Shown: positions 6,096 through 8,653 of the stretch, piece by piece | How positions within the stretch are numbered: the stretch's first letter is position 1 | Layout: every line of letters starts with the position of its first letter | Assembly (NCBI GenBank): GCA_045593985.1 | Contig: JAZNXR010000041.1 | Span: 1-8,653, forward strand | Length of the DNA: 8,653 bases | Origin: Colimorpha_A sp045593985 | GTDB taxonomy: Bacteria; Bacillota; Clostridia; Oscillospirales; CAG-272 | Direction of reading: 5' to 3' | The notes under the pieces: generated by a model | What the model saw: the letters and a program-made list of their open reading frames with translations, nothing else | The model's database searches: none | What the model was told of the DNA's origin: nothing | Translations under genes and position numbers: made by a program

Positions 6096-6101
6096 TATAA
6101 T
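6073..6101 (+). promoter_or_regulatory. Sigma-A-type promoter for the DUF308 gene, inside the lnt end
   Basis: TTGAAA (6073-6078), a 17-nt spacer and a consensus TATAAT (6096-6101), preceded by TGA to give an extended -10. The TG of the extended -10 is part of the lnt stop codon. The predicted start is near 6108, giving a leader of about 20 nt that carries AAGGAG at 6117-6122. This is the best promoter match in the window. Confidence 0.8.
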
Positions 6102-6129
6102 TTAATTATCAAAGCTAAGGAGAGAAAAA

Positions 6130-6717
6130 ATGAAAAAGTTTCTTAAAAACACCACTACCGGTCTCACTTGTTTAATTGAGGTAATCGTCGGAATTTTCCT
6201 TCTTGTTAATGCACACGCTTTTCTTCAATATCTGATGCTTATTGCCGGCGTGATCGTATCCGTTCTCGGTGTGATCTCGCTTATCAAGTATTTCGTTGCC
6301 AAGCCTGAGGATGCAGAAAAGGGGGCGCTTACTTCTGCGCTTACTATGCTCACTCTCGGAGTAGTTCTTATAATCTATCAGGGATTTATCGTAAATCTCG
6401 ATGCGTATCTTGCATACATAATCGGTGCGGTTATTCTTTACTCGGGTTATCAGAAGCTTGAAAGCATGGTTGAGAAGATCAGAAACAAGAAGTTCTTTAT
6501 CGTTTCTCTTATCAGCGCACTTCTTACCATTGCCTTTGCGGCAATCGTATTCTTCCTTAAGGGAAATGCAGTATGGATCTTCGTTGGTGTTACCCTTCTC
6601 GTTGAGGGAGGCATTGACCTCGTTGACATGATCGTCGGAGCTGTCAAGGGCAAGGAGAAAAAGGAAAACAAGCCTATTGAAGCGGAAGCAGAGGAAGCTC
6701 CTTCGGAAGAAGAATAA
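6130..6717 (+). CDS. DUF308 (HdeD-like) membrane protein
   Basis: The protein has 195 residues; AAGGAG (6117-6122) lies 7 nt before the ATG. Six hydrophobic segments, near residues 12-28, 34-54, 67-85, 92-107, 122-142 and 147-170, are arranged as three pairs. The spacing and small-residue-rich helices (IEVIVGIFLLVNAHAFLQY, IIGAVILYSGYQKL, WIFVGVTLLVEGGIDLVDMI) fit the DUF308/HdeD family of short six-helix proteins. In E. coli HdeD is linked to acid resistance. In Firmicutes members the role is unknown, so no function is assigned. The tail (171-195) is first basic (KGKEKK), then acidic (EAEAEEAPSEEE), and should be cytoplasmic. It is transcribed from its own strong promoter and is followed directly by a strong terminator, so it is a single-gene unit even though it follows lnt closely. 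Confidence 0.78.
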   Translation: MKKFLKNTTTGLTCLIEVIVGIFLLVNAHAFLQYLMLIAGVIVSVLGVISLIKYFVAKPEDAEKGALTSALTMLTLGVVLIIYQGFIVNLDAYLAYIIGAVILYSGYQKLESMVEKIRNKKFFIVSLISALLTIAFAAIVFFLKGNAVWIFVGVTLLVEGGIDLVDMIVGAVKGKEKKENKPIEAEAEEAPSEEE

Positions 6718-6727
6718 TTTTCAACTC

Positions 6728-6760
6728 AAAAAGAGCGCAACGATGTTGCGCTCTTTTTTT
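6728..6760 (+). terminator. Intrinsic terminator of the DUF308 gene
   Basis: A perfect 9-bp stem (GAGCGCAAC 6733-6741 with GTTGCGCTC 6745-6753, loop GAT) is flanked by A5 on the left and T7 on the right. It starts 10 nt after the stop codon. The symmetrical A and T runs make it potentially bidirectional, but no minus-strand gene is present to use it. Confidence 0.93.
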
Positions 6761-6857
6761 GTAATATATTCCTCCTGCGGAGGGGCAATATTTTTGGGGG
6801 ATTTTTTGTCTGTATATAATATAATTGATAACATTTAATATTTTTTCAAAAAATCTA
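6761..6857. other. AT-rich intergenic stretch with one small hairpin
   Basis: No gene is seen here. A 5-bp GC hairpin (CCTCC 6771-6775 with GGAGG 6779-6783) is followed by GGCAATATTTTT, a weak second terminator at best. A TATAAT at 6815-6820 has no matching -35 at proper distance. The rest is runs of A and T. Confidence 0.5.
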
Positions 6858-6886
6858 TTGACAGTTTGCACAAAATATGAGAGAAT
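6858..6886 (+). promoter_or_regulatory. Promoter for the secreted-protein gene
   Basis: A perfect TTGACA -35 (6858-6863) is followed by 17 nt and GAGAAT (6881-6886), four of six matches to the -10 consensus. The start point is predicted near 6893, about 165 nt before the ATG at 7059. The strong -35 with weak -10 leaves room for an activator. Confidence 0.6.
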
Positions 6887-6892
6887 ATATCA

Positions 6893-7058
6893 GGTAGTCG
6901 ATATATTATTATCCAAGGGCGAAAAATCGCCCTTCTACCTTCTTTTGCTATAATCTCCGAGCTTGCGATGAGATATGGGGTAATCTTTGAGCGGGCAAGG
7001 ATGAGTATAGATTTTTTCATGAAAAAATAAATACTATGAAAGGAGAAAAAACTTTTTT
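6893..7058 (+). promoter_or_regulatory. Long hairpin-rich leader of the secreted-protein gene
   Basis: The leader holds a perfect 8-bp hairpin (6915-6922 with 6927-6934, AAAA loop). A nested set of short pairings follows: 6948-6952 with 7006-7010, 6962-6966 with 6995-6999, and 6971-6974 with 6983-6986. Next comes an 18-nt perfect palindrome (ATTTTTTCATGAAAAAAT, 7011-7028), then AAAGGAG (7039-7045). It matches none of the riboswitch consensus sequences I checked by eye (cyclic di-GMP I and II, THF, preQ1). It may be a regulatory or stabilising leader; ligand binding is not shown. Confidence 0.4.
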
Positions 7059-7062
7059 ATGA
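7036..7062 (+). CDS. Possible 8-codon upstream ORF overlapping the secreted-protein start
   Basis: ATG at 7036 opens MKGEKTFL and ends in TGA at 7060-7062, overlapping the ATG at 7059 in an ATGA arrangement. The Shine-Dalgarno sequence of the main gene lies inside it. It has no ribosome site of its own that I can see, so translation is doubtful; it is listed because the overlap geometry is that of a coupling leader peptide. Confidence 0.2.
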   Translation: MKGEKTFL

Positions 7063-8653
7063 AAAAACGCATAATCTCACTTCTTATAGCGTTTGTCATG
7101 GTTGCGTCAACCTTCATAATCTCTAAGCCACTTGTAGACGTACATGCGGTCGAAACCGGAGAATTCGTTGAAGGCGTTAATCAGTGGACAATGCCAACAG
7201 ACTGGTCGACAGAAATCGAACGTGATTCAAACGGATGGGATATACCCATTAAAGGAAACTGGTCAATTCAGGGATTCAGTAACCTTGACACCGCGACGTC
7301 CACTAAACAGGCGTCTACCGGTGCCGTCACAAAAGGATCGGCTTCCGGACACCCTTATCCATATCTCGGAAATAACTATAACGAGAGCAACGTCCAGAAC
7401 AAGACTGTAACCGCTAACAACGCTACCGGCTGGTATGTGAACTACAAGAACCGTTGGGGCGGCATAGTCCTGAAGGGCAGATCCAGTAGCGGAATCTCCG
7501 TAGTTGCTCATGCAAACAAGGACGGAGCAATGGTATTTACTGCTCCCTCTGACGGCTTGTATTCATACACAGAGACAGTAAATGCAGTTCTGTTTGCTAC
7601 CTCTGTAACAAATGCTCCCCTTGAATATGAGGTAACAGTCAGAAAGAATGGCTTGATTCTTGACAAGTTCGTTCCCACAGATAGCACCGAAAAAACACTG
7701 AACGGTTCTATCTACCTTAAGGAGGGCGACCTTCTTATGTTCGCCTTTGCTCAGACCACAAGCATAGGATTTGTAGCTGACAAAACCTCAGCAAGCTATA
7801 ATCACAGCTCTAACGACCCCGAATGTCTTGTGATGAAGGACGTAGTAGTTAAGAAGATCAGCGACACCTCCACTAACTATTCCATGCCCCTTACATGGAA
7901 TAACGAATGCGAAACCGATGCTAACGGCTGGGCTATCGCAAAGCAGGGCGCATGGCGCCTCACTTCCTTTGACAATCCAAGTGAAATTGGTACAATCACA
8001 TGGTCAAACTCTTCCAAAGCGTTTAACACGGACGCTTCCGGTTGTCCCCAGCCGTGGATGAACAACGCGCAAAACGTCACCGGCAGAGCCGGCTTCTACC
8101 TTAACAACGGCGGAAGATATTCTAACGGTACCATCTTCAACACGGGCGTAGAAGGCGAATATCTCTTCGCAATTCCTTACGGAACACACAGATATGATGC
8201 AAATTCTTCTACCAAGACGTCAGCACTCAGCAAAAATTCCAACCCGACAGCGCTGTTCACCGCTCCCATAACCGGTGAATACGTATACAGCGAGATCCTG
8301 AAGGGCGTAACGATGACCGACGTTAACGGCACTCCCGTTACGGTTACCGCTACCGTAAGAAAGAACGGTACTGTTCTCGACACCGTTGTAATCAGCGGCG
8401 ACGAGCCTTATGCGAACATTGCCGGCACCGTATCTCTTGACGAAGGCGACTTCCTCATGTTCGTTTTCGTTCTTGATCAGCGTGATGCTATAATCAAGGA
8501 CCACACCGACTTCATCCGTATCTACGGAATCGACGTGGCTCTCGTTCAGACCGATCCCAACTACAAGGGCACTGTTGAGATCCCGATCATCTTTGACGGC
8601 GTTTCTCTTACCGATAAGCTTGGAAATGTCAAGCTTATGGGTTACGACATGAG
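7059..8653 (+). CDS. Secreted protein with two tandem unrecognised beta-rich domains (partial)
   Basis: The first 531 residues are visible; the reading frame is open at the right edge. Residues 1-30 are a signal peptide (MKKR, hydrophobic 5-22, likely cut after VHA at 30), with no lipobox cysteine. Residues about 42-268 and 274-498 are two copies of the same domain. Paired landmarks include MPxxW....D.NGW (45-60 and 276-291), FTAPxxGxYxYxE (160-172 and 400-412), VRKNGxxLD (194-202 and 433-441) and LxEGDxLMFxF (220-230 and 460-470). The alternation of polar and hydrophobic strands, glycine turns and the FTAPxxGxY plus KNG plus EGDxLxF pattern suggest a jelly-roll sandwich, as in carbohydrate-binding or C1q/TNF-like folds; this is inference. 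From residue 499 another segment begins. The protein is probably a surface adhesin or extracellular polysaccharide-active protein. The best ribosome site (AGGAG, 7041-7045) is 13 nt from the ATG, unusually far. Confidence 0.75.
   Translation, partial: MKKRIISLLIAFVMVASTFIISKPLVDVHAVETGEFVEGVNQWTMPTDWSTEIERDSNGWDIPIKGNWSIQGFSNLDTATSTKQASTGAVTKGSASGHPYPYLGNNYNESNVQNKTVTANNATGWYVNYKNRWGGIVLKGRSSSGISVVAHANKDGAMVFTAPSDGLYSYTETVNAVLFATSVTNAPLEYEVTVRKNGLILDKFVPTDSTEKTLNGSIYLKEGDLLMFAFAQTTSIGFVADKTSASYNHSSNDPECLVMKDVVVKKISDTSTNYSMPLTWNNECETDANGWAIAKQGAWRLTSFDNPSEIGTITWSNSSKAFNTDASGCPQPWMNNAQNVTGRAGFYLNNGGRYSNGTIFNTGVEGEYLFAIPYGTHRYDANSSTKTSALSKNSNPTALFTAPITGEYVYSEILKGVTMTDVNGTPVTVTATVRKNGTVLDTVVISGDEPYANIAGTVSLDEGDFLMFVFVLDQRDAIIKDHTDFIRIYGIDVALVQTDPNYKGTVEIPIIFDGVSLTDKLGNVKLMGYDM
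7182..8552 (+). repeat. Tandem domain duplication within the secreted-protein gene
   Basis: Copy A spans about 7182-7862 (residues 42-268) and copy B about 7878-8552 (residues 274-498). Landmarks sit 231 residues apart at the N-terminal motif and 239-240 apart later, so copy B carries about nine extra residues in its first half. Protein motifs are kept, but codons at matched positions differ widely, so the duplication is old. Confidence 0.8.

Noticed and set aside
6877..7030. Plus-strand open frame of about 49 codons (…GRKIALLPSFAIISELAM…), and a minus-strand frame starting at 7020
   Set aside because: The plus frame has no start codon near its beginning and no ribosome site. It covers hairpins and the palindrome expected of a leader. 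The minus frame lacks a Shine-Dalgarno sequence. Both look like chance frames in the leader, though the plus frame reads oddly protein-like.
6858..7058. Cyclic di-GMP riboswitch before the secreted-protein gene
   Set aside because: The tetraloop, receptor and conserved GGGCAAACC-like core are not present; only generic hairpins are seen.

Overview
The window looks like chromosomal DNA of a Gram-positive anaerobe in the Clostridia, probably near the Oscillospiraceae/Ruminococcus group. The evidence is the gene content: a glutaminyl-tRNA synthetase tail, a LysM-GH18 hydrolase of the SleL/YaaH type, YesL-like DUF624 and DUF308 membrane proteins, and an RluA-type pseudouridine synthase. Promoters are housekeeping TTGaca/TATAAT type, AGGAG-type ribosome sites are usual, and intrinsic terminators are strong. 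The genus is not resolved. I see no rRNA, tRNA, insertion sequence, phage gene or CRISPR array.

Layout. (1) 3-227: C-terminal end of glutaminyl-tRNA synthetase, plus strand. (2) 228-493: a convergent intergenic region filled by eight small hairpin modules, five forward and three inverted, each bounded by ATT...AGT arms and separated by exactly 3 nt, followed by a terminator for the opposing gene. (3) 494-1762, minus strand: a two-LysM GH18 protein with its own sigma-A-type promoter. (4) 1763-1921: a divergent promoter region. (5) 1922-3516: a two-gene unit of a small membrane protein of unknown function and a DUF624/YesL-like membrane protein, closed by a strong intrinsic terminator. (6) 3568-6095: an RluA-family pseudouridine synthase and an apolipoprotein N-acyltransferase (Lnt) homologue, translationally coupled by an ATGA overlap. 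(7) 6130-6717: a DUF308 membrane protein with its own promoter and terminator. (8) 6761-7058: an AT-rich intergenic region with a promoter and a hairpin-rich leader of about 165 nt. (9) 7059-8653: the first 531 residues of a secreted protein with two tandem copies of a roughly 225-residue domain I do not recognise, running off the window.

Most of the middle of the window concerns the cell envelope: a peptidoglycan- or chitin-type hydrolase, polytopic membrane proteins, lipoprotein N-acylation and a secreted surface or extracellular protein. The most unusual items are the two-way hairpin-module array at 245-441 and the tandem-domain secreted protein with its structured leader. The pseudouridine synthase gene is also odd, because its ribosome site starts directly at the end of the preceding gene's terminator.
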